Source: WTFV01 sp965200895
Lineage (GTDB): Bacteria; Acidobacteriota; Vicinamibacteria; Vicinamibacterales; UBA8438
Length of the DNA stretch: 64,000 nt
Assembly (NCBI GenBank): GCA_965200895.1
Contig: CBDAVM010000001.1
Location: forward strand, 1,984,001 to 2,048,000
Reading direction: 5' to 3'
The notes beneath the pieces were generated by a model. It was not told the DNA's origin and did no database searches. It saw nothing but the letters and a program-made list of their open reading frames with translations. The translations under genes were made by a program, and so were the position numbers. Positions within the stretch are counted from its first letter, which is position 1. Each line of letters begins with the position of its first letter. Below are positions 43,913 through 52,750 of this stretch, piece by piece.

Positions 43913-44880
43913 CCCGACGAGGAATCGGCCATGACACCGTCGTCGCGACAGCGGCGCTGGTTCTGCTCTGCTCGGCCGTGCCGGCCGCGGCGCAGGGGGG
44001 CGCCCCGGTGGACTTCGAGCCGCCCCGCACACCCTGGGGTGACCCCGACCTGCGGGGCTACTACCTGCCCTCCCCACCGCAGCCGCTAGAGGCGCCGTCC
44101 AGCGACGCATGGCGGCCCGAAGCGGGCGCCAACCGCGGCCAGGGCGCGGCGTTCTCGCGCTTCTTCGAGCCGGATCCGGACGCGCCGCCGCGGCCGGCGC
44201 GGGTGACGCGGCCGATGATCATCGACCCGCCGGACGGGAAGGTGCCGCTGCAGCCGTGGGCGGCCGAGCAGCGCAACGAGATCATGGCCCGCCAGGACGA
44301 GCTGGCGCACCTCGATCCGCGCGTCAAGTGCCTGCCTTCGGCCCTCCCGCGGGCGCACCTGCCGGTGGGCTACAACACGTACCAGATCCTGCAGATCCCC
44401 GGCTACGTGATCATGCTCTACGAGTGGAACCACCTCTACCGCTACATCCCGCTGGACGGGCGGCCGCACCTGCCGTCGGAGATCCGCCTGGGCATGGGCG
44501 ACTCGCGCGGGCGCTGGGAGGGCGACACGCTGGTGGTCGACGTCACCAACTTCACCGCCAACACGTGGCCGGTGGGCCACGGCGCGCCGCCGGAAGGGGC
44601 GCCGGGCAGCGCGCTGTCGACCGGCCACGGCGTCTTCCACAGCGGTGATCTGCACGTCGTCGAGCGGTTCACGTTCGTCGACGCCGACACGATCCGCTAC
44701 ACGGCGACCATCGAGGATCCCAACGTGTTCACGCAACCGTGGACCATCGAGTTCAACGCCCTGCGGCGGGCTCCCGAGGGCCATATGCTGTTCGAGTACG
44801 CCTGCCACGAGGGCAACGGCCGCAACATCGAGTTGATGACCGGCGTGGACGTGGACGCCGCGCGGGTGCGGATCCGGTAG
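43909..44880 (+). CDS. Secreted PDLxGxW family protein, paralogue 2
   Basis: A 323-residue exported protein starting at a GTG that overlaps the upstream stop (coupled translation), with GGAGGGAGG ahead of it. Signal peptide VATAALVLLCSAVPAAAQ, then PRTPWGDPDLRGYY, VKCLPSALPRAHLPVGYNTY, RYIPLDGRPHLPSEI, DSRGRWEGDTLVVDVTNFTA, LHVVERFTFVDADTIRYTAT and FEYACHEGN. All family members share two cysteines (here in KCLP and YACHE) that could form a disulfide. I know of no assigned function; the fold is probably all-beta. Confidence 0.85.
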   Translation: MTRRGIGHDTVVATAALVLLCSAVPAAAQGGAPVDFEPPRTPWGDPDLRGYYLPSPPQPLEAPSSDAWRPEAGANRGQGAAFSRFFEPDPDAPPRPARVTRPMIIDPPDGKVPLQPWAAEQRNEIMARQDELAHLDPRVKCLPSALPRAHLPVGYNTYQILQIPGYVIMLYEWNHLYRYIPLDGRPHLPSEIRLGMGDSRGRWEGDTLVVDVTNFTANTWPVGHGAPPEGAPGSALSTGHGVFHSGDLHVVERFTFVDADTIRYTATIEDPNVFTQPWTIEFNALRRAPEGHMLFEYACHEGNGRNIELMTGVDVDAARVRIR

Positions 44881-44904
44881 GCGGGACAGTCGAGGGGAGA
44901 TACG

Positions 44905-45396
44905 ATGCGAACCAGGCGCGCAACGGGAACGACGGCGGCGACGGCGATGCGGTTCCGGACGGGGCCTGCTGCGCCGTTCCGGCGGGCGGCCGGTCTCGGA
45001 GCGGCCGGCCTTCTCGCGCTCGGGCTGCTCGCGGCGCCCGGGCCGGCGGCGGCGCACCATGCGTTTTCCGCCGAGTTCGACGCGGACCGGCCCCTGCAAC
45101 TCGTGGGCACGGTCTCGAAGACCGAGTGGATCAACCCGCACTCGTGGATCCACATCGATGTCGAGGACGAGGACGGCCGGATCGTGACGTGGGCCATCGA
45201 ATGCGGCGCGCCCAACGCGCTGATGCGCCGCGGCCTGAACAAGAACTCGGTCCCGGTGGGCACCGAGCTGGTCATCGACGGCTTCGGCGCCAAGAACGGC
45301 TCGAACACCGCCAACGCGCGGGACATCACGTTCCCCGACGGCTCGCAGTTCTTCGTCGGCTCGTCGGGCATCGGCGCGCCCTACGAGCGGCGCTGA
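44905..45396 (+). CDS. DUF6152 family secreted protein, copy 1
   Basis: A 163-residue exported protein with a long leader region (AAGLGAAGLLALGLLAAPGP) ending at AAAHHAFSAEFD, where the mature His-His start is the DUF6152 hallmark. LVGTVSKTEWINPHSWIHID and WAIECGAPNALMRRGL follow, then KDGS-like KNGSNTANARDITF. It lies 24 bp after paralogue 2, with GAGGGGAGA upstream of ATG. A second copy lies at 54252 with the same partner family, so the association seems functional. Possibly a metal or small-ligand-binding OB-like domain; this is inference. Confidence 0.88.
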   Translation: MRTRRATGTTAATAMRFRTGPAAPFRRAAGLGAAGLLALGLLAAPGPAAAHHAFSAEFDADRPLQLVGTVSKTEWINPHSWIHIDVEDEDGRIVTWAIECGAPNALMRRGLNKNSVPVGTELVIDGFGAKNGSNTANARDITFPDGSQFFVGSSGIGAPYERR

Positions 45397-45520
45397 GGAC
45401 GCCGGGGCACCGGGCAGCGGGACCGGGGTGCACTTGACCGGCCGCTCGCCGTCGTCGCCCGCGGCATGATCCCGCCGACGACATCACCGCGCGGTCGAGT
45501 CCGCGAGAGAGAGGTTTGCG

Positions 45521-46567
45521 ATGACGCACAGGTCGATCGACGCTGCGGCCGTCCTGCCGGGTGGGCCGATGTTGGCGCATGCAGCGGTCGCCGGACTGGC
45601 GCTGCTCGTGCTGCTCCCACCGGCTGCGGCGTCCGGGCAATCGGGGAACAACCCTGGCTGGCAGGCGCCGCGAACGGCGTGGGGCGTCCCGGATCTTCAG
45701 GGGCTCTGGACCTCGGCGACCCTCACGCCGCTGGAGCGGCCGGCCGGGCAGTCGGACCGCGCGCTGCTGACCGACGAGGAGGCGGCGGCAATAGAGGCGG
45801 ACTCTGCCGCGCGGCGGGCGGCGTCGGACGGCAGGTCGGCTCCCGGCAGCGTCGGCGGCTACAACCAGGTCTGGCTGGATGCGGGGACCCGCATCGTCGG
45901 CGACCGGCGCACGGCGTTGATCGTCCACCCGCCGACGGGCGTCATTCCGTGGATCCCGGCGCGAAAGGTCGAGAGCGACCGCGAGCGGGCGCGCTACGGT
46001 GTCGGTCCCTTCCACTCGTACACCGACCTCGACACCGGCGAGCGCTGCATCACCGACGGTCTCCCCAACATGGTTCCCCTGCAGCCGTACAACATGAACA
46101 TGCGCATCTTCCAGACGCCGGGTCAGGTGGTGATGCTGCACGAGATGTACCACGAGCTGCGCGTGATATCCCTCGACAGCCGACCGCTGACCGGCATCGC
46201 GCAGTGGACCGGCGAGGCCCGCGGGCGCTGGGAGGGGGAGACGCTGGTCGTCGAGACGCGCAACTTCGTCGACCGGCCCGAGACGTACTGGAGCGCCCCG
46301 TGGCGCGCCGCCCGCTCTAGCCTGCGGCTGGTGGAGCGGTTCACCCGCGTCGGGCCGGCAACCATCGACTACACGTTCACGTTGGAGGACCCGCTGTCGT
46401 TCACGCGGCCTTGGACCGCATCGGCGCCGATGACCACCGATCACGCGTCGCGGGGCGTCACCGCGGGCGAGATGTGGGAGTACGCCTGCCACGAGGGCAA
46501 CCACGCGATGATCAACATCCTCGGCGGCGCCCGCGCCGAGGAGGCGAAGGCGGAGCGCGGGCGGTGA
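45521..46567 (+). CDS. Secreted PDLxGxW family protein, paralogue 3
   Basis: A 348-residue exported protein with leader GLALLVLLPPAAASGQS. Family blocks: PRTAWGVPDLQGLWTSATL, TPLERPAG, ERCITDGLPNMVPLQPYNMN, QTPGQVVMLHEMYHELRVIS, ARGRWEGETLVVETRNF, RLVERFTRVGPATIDYTFTL and MWEYACHEGNHAMINILGG. The last ten codons (AEEAKAERGR) are the first unit of a direct repeat that recurs 68 bp downstream. ATG 45521 is preceded by GAGAGAGAGG. Confidence 0.85.
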   Translation: MTHRSIDAAAVLPGGPMLAHAAVAGLALLVLLPPAAASGQSGNNPGWQAPRTAWGVPDLQGLWTSATLTPLERPAGQSDRALLTDEEAAAIEADSAARRAASDGRSAPGSVGGYNQVWLDAGTRIVGDRRTALIVHPPTGVIPWIPARKVESDRERARYGVGPFHSYTDLDTGERCITDGLPNMVPLQPYNMNMRIFQTPGQVVMLHEMYHELRVISLDSRPLTGIAQWTGEARGRWEGETLVVETRNFVDRPETYWSAPWRAARSSLRLVERFTRVGPATIDYTFTLEDPLSFTRPWTASAPMTTDHASRGVTAGEMWEYACHEGNHAMINILGGARAEEAKAERGR

Positions 46568-46630
46568 CCTGGTGACGGGCGCTTCTCTGCACATGGACCA
46601 GCGCCGAGGAGGCGGAGCGCAGGCGGCGGG
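46533..46630. repeat. Pair of ~30-bp repeats spanning a gene end, 68 bp apart
   Basis: GCGCCGAGGAGGC...GGAGCGC units begin at 46533, inside the 3' end of paralogue 3, and at 46601 in the gap. Same architecture as the other repeat pairs here. Confidence 0.7.
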
Positions 46631-46723
46631 ACTCGGGCCCCGCCCGATGTCGGCACGCGATTTGCTTGATTGGCAACCGGAGCAATAAGTACGTGCTGAT
46701 TCGGTTCGCAGCGGGGGGATGTG

Positions 46724-47527
46724 ATGACGACGCTACAGATTCTGGTTGCGGTGATCGGACTGATGCTGACCTCGGCGGCGACGATCGCCGGCGTACTGTT
46801 CGGTATGTGGCGGATGTTCGTACACTACGAGGCGCGGAACGACGCCGCGCACCGGGAGCTCGGCATGCGCATCGACGGCACGAACACGCGGATTGACGGG
46901 GTGAAGGCGGATCTGGGCGGTCGCATCGACAAGACGAACGACAAGATCGACCGTGTGAGCACGGATCTGATTGCCCGCAACGACCAGACGAACAGCAGGA
47001 TCGACGGGGTGAGCGCGGACCTGGGCGGTCGCATCGACAAGACGAACGACAAGATCGACCGTGTGAGCGCGGACCTGGGGGCCCGCATCGACGGTGTGAG
47101 CACGGACCTGGGGGCCCGCATCGACGGCGTGAGCACGGACCTGGGGGCCCGTATCGACAGTGTGAACGCGGACCTGGGGGCCCGTATCGACAGTGTGAAC
47201 GCGGACCTGGGGGCCCGCATCGACAAGACGAACGAGAAGATCGACGGCGTGGGCACGGACCTGGAGGCCCGCATCGAAGGCGTGAACGCGGACCTGGGGG
47301 CCCGCATCGACGGCGTGAACGCGGACCTGGAGGCCCGCATCGACGGTGTGAGCGCGGACCTGGGGGCCCGCATCGACGGTGTGAGCGCGGACCTGGGGGC
47401 CCGCATCGACGGTGTGAGTGCGGACCTGGGCGGTCGCATCGACAAGACGAACGAGAAGATCGACCGAACGAATCAGCGGATCGAGAGCGCGAACGCCGAG
47501 ACGCGGACGAGCGCGCAGACCGTGTGA
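46724..47527 (+). CDS. Membrane-anchored hendecad-repeat coiled-coil protein
   Basis: About 267 residues: one N-terminal membrane helix (LQILVAVIGLMLTSAATIAG) and then an almost unbroken run of 11-residue repeats of the type DLGARIDGVSA, with variants RIDKTNDKIDR. The repeat is a 33-bp DNA unit, nearly identical over many copies between 46900 and 47440, so it expands by recombination. Hendecads predict a long, slightly right-handed or straight coiled coil projecting from the membrane. No enzymatic domain is visible. ATG 46724 lies after GCGGGGGGA; GTG 46721 is an in-frame alternative. Similar small anchored coiled coils of unknown role are common in this type of genome; a decayed one lies at 62568-62818. 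Confidence 0.82.
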   Translation: MTTLQILVAVIGLMLTSAATIAGVLFGMWRMFVHYEARNDAAHRELGMRIDGTNTRIDGVKADLGGRIDKTNDKIDRVSTDLIARNDQTNSRIDGVSADLGGRIDKTNDKIDRVSADLGARIDGVSTDLGARIDGVSTDLGARIDSVNADLGARIDSVNADLGARIDKTNEKIDGVGTDLEARIEGVNADLGARIDGVNADLEARIDGVSADLGARIDGVSADLGARIDGVSADLGGRIDKTNEKIDRTNQRIESANAETRTSAQTV

Positions 47528-47534
47528 ACGCCCC

Positions 47535-47635
47535 GCCCGACGCGGAGGCAACCACGGTTGTCTCCGCGAAAGCATCCGGTCGTGCATGTCAACGCGCCCG
47601 GCCCGATGCGGACGCAACCACGGTTGTCTCCGCGA
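47535..47635. repeat. Pair of 35-bp palindromic repeats after the coiled-coil gene, 66 bp apart
   Basis: Units at 47535-47569 and 47601-47635. The first contains CGCGGAG-G-CAACC-AC-GGTTG-T-CTCCGCG, a near-perfect 13-bp stem starting ~15 bp after the stop. REP/BIME-like, and it may also act in transcription termination or mRNA 3' protection. Confidence 0.82.
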
Positions 47636-47795
47636 GATCGCCCCGTCGTGATCGCCGCGCCGGATTGAGGAGAGCGGCCGTGCGGGCGCACGAGGGGCTC
47701 GGCGCCGTTTTGCTTCGCGCAGCCGACCGGTGCATGATGAGCATTGGTTCGGAGCGCGGTCGACGTACTCGGACCGTGACTGAGGAGGGTGCGAA

Positions 47796-48797
47796 ATGAG
47801 CCGTCGAGGTTTCGCTGTCGTGTACACCATGGTTGCGGTTGCGGCACTGGCCGCGCCCGCCACGGCCCAGGATCCGTCGGCGCCGCCGTCCACGCCGTGG
47901 GGCGATCCGGACCTGCAGGGCATCTGGAACAACGCCACCCTGACGCCGTTCCAGCGGCCCGCGGAACTGGCGGACCAGGAGTTCTTCACCGAGGAGGAGG
48001 CGGCGACCCTCGCGCAGCAGACCGTCGACCGCAACGCCGCGTTGTGGGAGGCGCCGGCCCGCCGCACCGAGGCGGGCGGCAACGTCGGAGCCTACAACAA
48101 CTTCTGGATGGAGCGGGGGACCTCGGTCGTGCCCACTCGGCGCACGTCGATCATCACCGATCCGCCCAACGGCCGACTGCCGGAGGTGACGGCCGAGGTC
48201 GCCGCGTGGCTGGCCTCGCCGGAAGCGGAGCATCGGGCCAGGGTGCGCGCCGGTGACCTTCCGGCCGCCAGCTACGATCAGCTCGACCTGGGCGACCGCT
48301 GCATCTGGTACCGCGGGATCCCGTCGTTCCCCACCGGCTACAACAACAACTACCACATCGTGCAGAACCCCGACTTCGTGCTGATCCTGCAGGAGCACAT
48401 CCACGACGTCCGGTTCATTCCCCTCGACGGGCGCCCGCACATCTCCGAGGACATCCGGCAGTACGGGGGCGACTCTCGCGGCCACTGGGAGGGTGACACC
48501 CTGGTCGTCGAGACCACCCACTTCAACAACCAGGCGTTCATCCGCAACTTCAACAATGTGGAGCTGAGCGAGGAGCTGCACGTAGTGGAGCGCTTCACCC
48601 GCATCGCACCCGACATCCTCGACTACGAGTTCACCGTCACCGACCCGAACACCTGGACTCGTCCCTGGCAGGGTTCGCTGCCGATGTCGCGCATCGAGGG
48701 GCCCATGTTCGAGTACGCCTGCCACGAGGGCAACTACGGGTTGACGAACATCCTGGCCGGCTCGCGCGCCGAGGAGGCGGCTGCCGCGGCGAAGTGA
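47796..48797 (+). CDS. Secreted PDLxGxW family protein, paralogue 4
   Basis: A 333-residue exported protein with leader YTMVAVAALAAPATAQD and a GAGGAGGG ribosome site. Family blocks: STPWGDPDLQGIWNNATLTP, FQRPAELADQEFFTEEEA, DRCIWYRGIPSFPTGYNNNY, VRFIPLDGRPHISEDI, DSRGHWEGDTLVVETTHF, LHVVERFTRIAPDILDYEFT and FEYACHEGNYGLTNILAGS. It is closest by eye to the 54843 paralogue (both have PTGYNNNY and the NAALWEAPARRT-type segment). Confidence 0.87.
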   Translation: MSRRGFAVVYTMVAVAALAAPATAQDPSAPPSTPWGDPDLQGIWNNATLTPFQRPAELADQEFFTEEEAATLAQQTVDRNAALWEAPARRTEAGGNVGAYNNFWMERGTSVVPTRRTSIITDPPNGRLPEVTAEVAAWLASPEAEHRARVRAGDLPAASYDQLDLGDRCIWYRGIPSFPTGYNNNYHIVQNPDFVLILQEHIHDVRFIPLDGRPHISEDIRQYGGDSRGHWEGDTLVVETTHFNNQAFIRNFNNVELSEELHVVERFTRIAPDILDYEFTVTDPNTWTRPWQGSLPMSRIEGPMFEYACHEGNYGLTNILAGSRAEEAAAAAK

Positions 48798-49002
48798 GTG
48801 TCCGGCGGGCGTCACGGCCCTCGACGAGGTTCGGCACGACCGCGACGCCTGATGGCAGGTTTCGGCCGGAGAAGAGTGTGGCGGTGGTGGGCGGTCCGCC
48901 ACCGCCCGCAGGACTCTGCAGCAGAGCTGGGACACCGTGCGCAGGCGGGCTGGGCACCGACGTGTGCCAGGGCTGGTGCACGGATCACGCCACTCAAGGA
49001 TT

Positions 49003-49731
49003 CTAGAAGCCCAACGAGGCTGCAATCCGTCCGCCACCGCGGAGCGGTGTCACGGCCAGGAGTTCCCGCGATTGCGGCCAGACCAGGGCCAGCAGCGCGC
49101 CGGCAGCGATCAGACCGGCTCCTCCGTAGCGCATCGCCTTGCGGTCGCTGAACGTCTCCTCGACGTACGAGGCCGAGATGAACGCCCCGTCGTAGACCAC
49201 GAACCCGTTCGCGTCCACGATTCGGATCGCGGCAGCCTGACCCGCCGCGAAGCCGTCTTCATGGCCTGCCGCGAGTCCCGCGTGGCGGCCGGCATCGTGG
49301 CCGTCGGTGAAGCCGAACTCGTACTGCTCCACGAGCTCGCTCGCTCCGATCACACAGCGAGGTGCGGAAGGTGGACAGGCGTAGCCGGTTCCAAATGCTG
49401 TTCCGCGTCGAGGTGCGAGCCGGTAGCTGTGGCCGGGGTAGTTTCCTGCGCCCAGGTACATGCCCAGATCGACGCGCTGCGGCATGTTTCCCGGCGCGAA
49501 CCGGGAAGGGACGTACTCGGGACTGCCGGCCAGCACCATGACGAGCCCCGTGCCGACGAGCGCCAGACCGGTGGCCAGCCGCCCGGTCGGTCGGTTACCC
49601 CCGCCGGCATCCGGCGGCGGCTCGACCGCGGCCGCGAGCCGCGCGGCGGAAGCCGGGAGGTCGCGATCCTGCGCCGTTGCGGTTGGAGCGGCCAGCATCA
49701 TCACCAGGCCGATTGCGACGATTCGGTGCAT
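49003..49731 (-). CDS. Hypothetical exported protein with two hydrophobic segments
   Basis: A 242-residue protein from ATG 49731 with a signal peptide (IVAIGLVMMLAAPTATAQ), a second hydrophobic segment (GLALVGTGLVMVLAGSP) and another near the C-terminus (GAGLIAAGALLALVWPQS). A Gly/His/Asp/Ala-rich central stretch (FGFTDGHDAGRHAGLAAGHE) forms short repeats that could be flexible or metal-binding. I do not recognise a family. The downstream PQQ gene product is encoded on the same strand, whose stop lies 45 bp before this start. Confidence 0.65.
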   Translation of the reverse strand: MHRIVAIGLVMMLAAPTATAQDRDLPASAARLAAAVEPPPDAGGGNRPTGRLATGLALVGTGLVMVLAGSPEYVPSRFAPGNMPQRVDLGMYLGAGNYPGHSYRLAPRRGTAFGTGYACPPSAPRCVIGASELVEQYEFGFTDGHDAGRHAGLAAGHEDGFAAGQAAAIRIVDANGFVVYDGAFISASYVEETFSDRKAMRYGGAGLIAAGALLALVWPQSRELLAVTPLRGGGRIAASLGF

Positions 49732-49775
49732 TTGTTCTCGTTCCGTGTGCAGCCAACCGCAGGCGGGAAGTCCCG

Positions 49776-51494
49776 TCAGCACTGGCAATCGATGGCGAAC
49801 GCCACGACGAGGTTGCCGGCGTCGGGGAATTCTCGTCGCTCATGGAACTGTACGGCTATGTATTGCACACCAAGGACGGAATAGGACACGGGAACCCCGG
49901 TCGGCCGACGCCGTTCCCGTCGGTAGCTCCAGAGCGTCTCGCCGGAGAGCGCGTCGAAGGCGTGAAGCACCCCTCCGCTGTCGGCAAAGACCAGCTCGCC
50001 GCCGGTTGCCAGCACGGAACCGGTGCTGGACGGGAACTCTCGTGTCCAGACCCGCTGTCCGGAATCGAGGTCCCAGGCCTGCAGCTCGCCGAGGTGGTCC
50101 GTGCCCTCCCGTCTGAACGACTCGATGCGCGCGCCCGTGAACGGATGACCGGCGCGGTATTCGACGGCCAGACCCTCCATTGTGGAGCAGTAGTTGTTCA
50201 TGGCCGGCACGTAGAGCAGACCGGTCTGGGGACTGAACGCCTCCGGCCGCCAGTTGCGGGCTCCCCGCATCGCGGGGCAGAACTGTACGCGCGCTCCGAT
50301 GCGGGGTATGCGCGAGGGGTCGTACGTCGGCCGGCCGGTCACCGGATCCAGGCTGGTGAACACGTCCTGATACACGAAGGGTTGCGCTTCCAGAAAACGC
50401 ATGTCTCCGCTGCTGCGATCGAGCAGCCAGAGGTATCCGTTCCGTCCTGCATGCACGAGACCCCTGACCTTTCGCCCGGCGCGTTCGACGTCCACGAGAA
50501 GGGGCGCGTTGGCCTCGTCCCAGTCCCACGAACCGTTCCAGTGATACTGGTAGTGGCTGCGCAGCTCGCCGGTGTCCACGTCGAGTGCGATGGTCGAGTT
50601 CGTGTACAGGTTGTCGCCGGGGCGCGCGTCACCCACCCAGGGGCCGCCGTTGCCGACGCCCCAGTAGGTGAGGTCGAGGTCCGGATCGTAGTGGCCGGTG
50701 ACCCAGACCGGTCCACCGCCCGTGCGCCACGACTCGCCGCTCCATGTCGTGCTCCCGGGTTCGCCCGGGGCCGGAATCGTGTGCCGCTTCCAGATCTCGT
50801 CGCCGGTCCTGGCGTCGAGTGCCGTTACGAACCCCCGGATGCCGTACTCGCCGCCGGACGTACCCACGAGGATCCTGCCGTTCACCGCCAGCGGCGCCAG
50901 CGTGATGTAGTAGGTGCGCCGGTAGTCCGCGATGCGTCGGTTCCAGACGACCCTGCCCGTCGTTGCCTCGAGGGCCACCACGTGCGCGTCGAGCGTGCCG
51001 ACGTAGACCATGTCGTCGTACAGGGCGACGCCGCGGTTGGTAGCATGGGGACGCCGCACGTCGTACGGCAGGGGATGCACGTGGCGCCATCGCACCGCGC
51101 CCGTTGTCGCCTGCAGGGCGATGACCTGCTCCGCGCTCGTCACGAACATCGTATCGCCGTTGACGATGGGCGGTCCCTGCGGCTGCCCGTCGTCCGCATG
51201 CGTGCGGAACGTCCAGGCCGGCGCCAGATCCACGACGTTGGAGGTATCGATCTCGTCCAGCGGGCTGAACCCCCACCCGTCATAGGTCCGCCGGTACATC
51301 AGCCACCCTTCGGGTTCGGGTTGGCGCAGGCGTTCGTCGGTCACCGGCGCATAGTTCAGCAGGACGCCCGATCGGGCCGGTGGCGGTTCCTGCCCGGGCA
51401 TGCCCCCGGTCGCCGTCAGGGTCAGGCTCCCGCCCAAACACGCGAGGACTGCGAGATGCCTGATTCGGCTGGCGTGGAACGGGATGTCAGTCAC
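49776..51494 (-). CDS. PQQ-binding-like beta-propeller dehydrogenase (quinoprotein)
   Basis: A 572-residue exported eight-bladed PQQ-enzyme-like protein without a heme domain. WLMYRRTYDGWGFSPLDEID starts the propeller; TLDAHVVALEATTGRVVWNR, GEYGIRGFVTALDARTGDEI and GSWDWDEANAPLLVDVER are the cofactor-side motifs, the last containing the catalytic Asp position. The final blade ends VSYSVLGVQYIAVQF. The adjacent-Cys disulfide typical of methanol dehydrogenase is not evident. It is related by eye to the 60318 enzyme (shared LIYRRTYDGWGHSPL and APGEPG motifs). Probable alcohol or sugar dehydrogenase with a separate cytochrome acceptor. Confidence 0.88.
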   Translation of the reverse strand: MTDIPFHASRIRHLAVLACLGGSLTLTATGGMPGQEPPPARSGVLLNYAPVTDERLRQPEPEGWLMYRRTYDGWGFSPLDEIDTSNVVDLAPAWTFRTHADDGQPQGPPIVNGDTMFVTSAEQVIALQATTGAVRWRHVHPLPYDVRRPHATNRGVALYDDMVYVGTLDAHVVALEATTGRVVWNRRIADYRRTYYITLAPLAVNGRILVGTSGGEYGIRGFVTALDARTGDEIWKRHTIPAPGEPGSTTWSGESWRTGGGPVWVTGHYDPDLDLTYWGVGNGGPWVGDARPGDNLYTNSTIALDVDTGELRSHYQYHWNGSWDWDEANAPLLVDVERAGRKVRGLVHAGRNGYLWLLDRSSGDMRFLEAQPFVYQDVFTSLDPVTGRPTYDPSRIPRIGARVQFCPAMRGARNWRPEAFSPQTGLLYVPAMNNYCSTMEGLAVEYRAGHPFTGARIESFRREGTDHLGELQAWDLDSGQRVWTREFPSSTGSVLATGGELVFADSGGVLHAFDALSGETLWSYRRERRRPTGVPVSYSVLGVQYIAVQFHERREFPDAGNLVVAFAIDCQC

Positions 51495-51524
51495 GGCCGG
51501 AATGATAATCCAGGCAGCGCGAGT

Positions 51525-51671
51525 TCAGTTCTCGATGATCGCAGCCGCAGGACCCGTGAGTTCCACGATATGGAGACCGGTATCCGCACGGTCCGCCAGG
51601 TGGATCAGGCCGCGGTCGTCCACCTCCACGTTCACGTTGTTCGTCTGGATCGCCACCTTGCAGCTCGCGAC
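51525..51671 (-). pseudogene. C-terminal relic of an LVIVD-repeat protein
   Basis: ASCKVAIQTNNVNVEVDDRG and LIHLADRADTGLHIVELTG match, from memory, the tail of secreted LVIVD-repeat beta-propeller proteins (TNNVEVDDRGYIY...RANTGMHILELTG). Only about 48 codons remain; upstream the frame turns into unrelated sequence beneath the start of the 51790 gene on the opposite strand. Confidence 0.55.
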
Positions 51672-51789
51672 GCCGTGGATGCCGCGACCTGTATCCGCGG
51701 CGCCTTCACGCTGCGCGGTTGCGGCGCGTCGTGCAAGGGCGTAGCATGGACGCACAGTCGCCGGGTTTCCGGGAGGAGGTCGGAGCGCG

Positions 51790-52656
51790 ATGCCCAACGG
51801 GTTCAGAACGCCAGGCTGGGTGGGGGCGGTCCCGGCGATCGCCGCGGCGGTCATGGTCCTCTGGGTGTCGGTCCTGCCGGCTGCCGCTCAGGGTTCGCTG
51901 TACCGGGCGCCGCGCCTGCCCGGGACATCCAACCCCGACCTGTCCGGGATCTGGCAGGCATTCGTCACCGCCAACTGGAACCTGGAGGACCACGGCGCCG
52001 AGGCGGGTCCGTTCCCCGAGCTCCTCGGCGTGTGGGGCGCGCAGCCGCCCGGCCAGAGCGTGGTCGTGGGGGGCGAGATACCGTACCGGCCGGAAGCCCT
52101 GGCCAAGCGGGACGAAAACGCCCGCAACCGCCTGACCGTCGACCACGACAACATTACCACGGTAGGCGATCCGGAGGCGAAGTGCTACCTGCCGGGCGTG
52201 CCGCGCGCCACCTACATGCCGTTCCCGTTCCAGATCATCCAGAGCACGAACCGCATCGTCATCGCCTATCAGTTCGCCAACGCCAACCGCACGATCCCGA
52301 TCGGCGGCACGACGCCGGCGCCGGTCGACTTCTGGATGGGCTGGTCGAACGGCCGTTGGGACGGCGACACGCTGGTGGTCGAGGTGACCGGGTTCCACGA
52401 CCTGAGTTGGTTCGACCGGGCGGGCAACCACCACAGCGCCGGGCTGCGCGTCATCGAGCGCTATACGCCGGTCAGTCCGTACCACTTGCAGTACGAGGCG
52501 ACCATCGAGGACGACGCCCTGTTCACGCGGCCCTGGACCATCCGGTTTCCGCTGTATCGGCGCATCGAGGAGAACGTGCGCCTGCTGGAGTTCAAATGCG
52601 TGGACCTCGCCGAGGTCTACGTGTACGGAGGACTCGTCGACGAAGCGGTCCGTTAG
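51790..52656 (+). CDS. Secreted PDLxGxW family protein, paralogue 5 (short subgroup)
   Basis: A 288-residue exported protein with leader VPAIAAAVMVLWVSVLPAAA and a GGGAGGAGG ribosome region. Blocks: NPDLSGIWQAFVTANWNLED, AKCYLPGVPRATYMPFPFQI, FWMGWSNGRWDGDTLVVEVT, GFHDLSWFDRAGNHHSAGLR, VIERYTPVSPYHLQYEAT and FTRPWTIRFPLYRR. It ends LEFKCVDLAEVYVYG in place of the YACHEGN tail. This pairs it with the domain in the cytochrome-fused paralogue at 42761; it lacks the heme domain. Confidence 0.87.
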   Translation: MPNGFRTPGWVGAVPAIAAAVMVLWVSVLPAAAQGSLYRAPRLPGTSNPDLSGIWQAFVTANWNLEDHGAEAGPFPELLGVWGAQPPGQSVVVGGEIPYRPEALAKRDENARNRLTVDHDNITTVGDPEAKCYLPGVPRATYMPFPFQIIQSTNRIVIAYQFANANRTIPIGGTTPAPVDFWMGWSNGRWDGDTLVVEVTGFHDLSWFDRAGNHHSAGLRVIERYTPVSPYHLQYEATIEDDALFTRPWTIRFPLYRRIEENVRLLEFKCVDLAEVYVYGGLVDEAVR

Positions 52657-52750
52657 CGGCGGCGGTTCGCCAGGGCGTCCGCAGCGCAGGAACAGACATC
52701 GGCGCGGACTGCCGGCGATGGGAGTTCATGCTCCCGGGGGAGGTGTGGAG

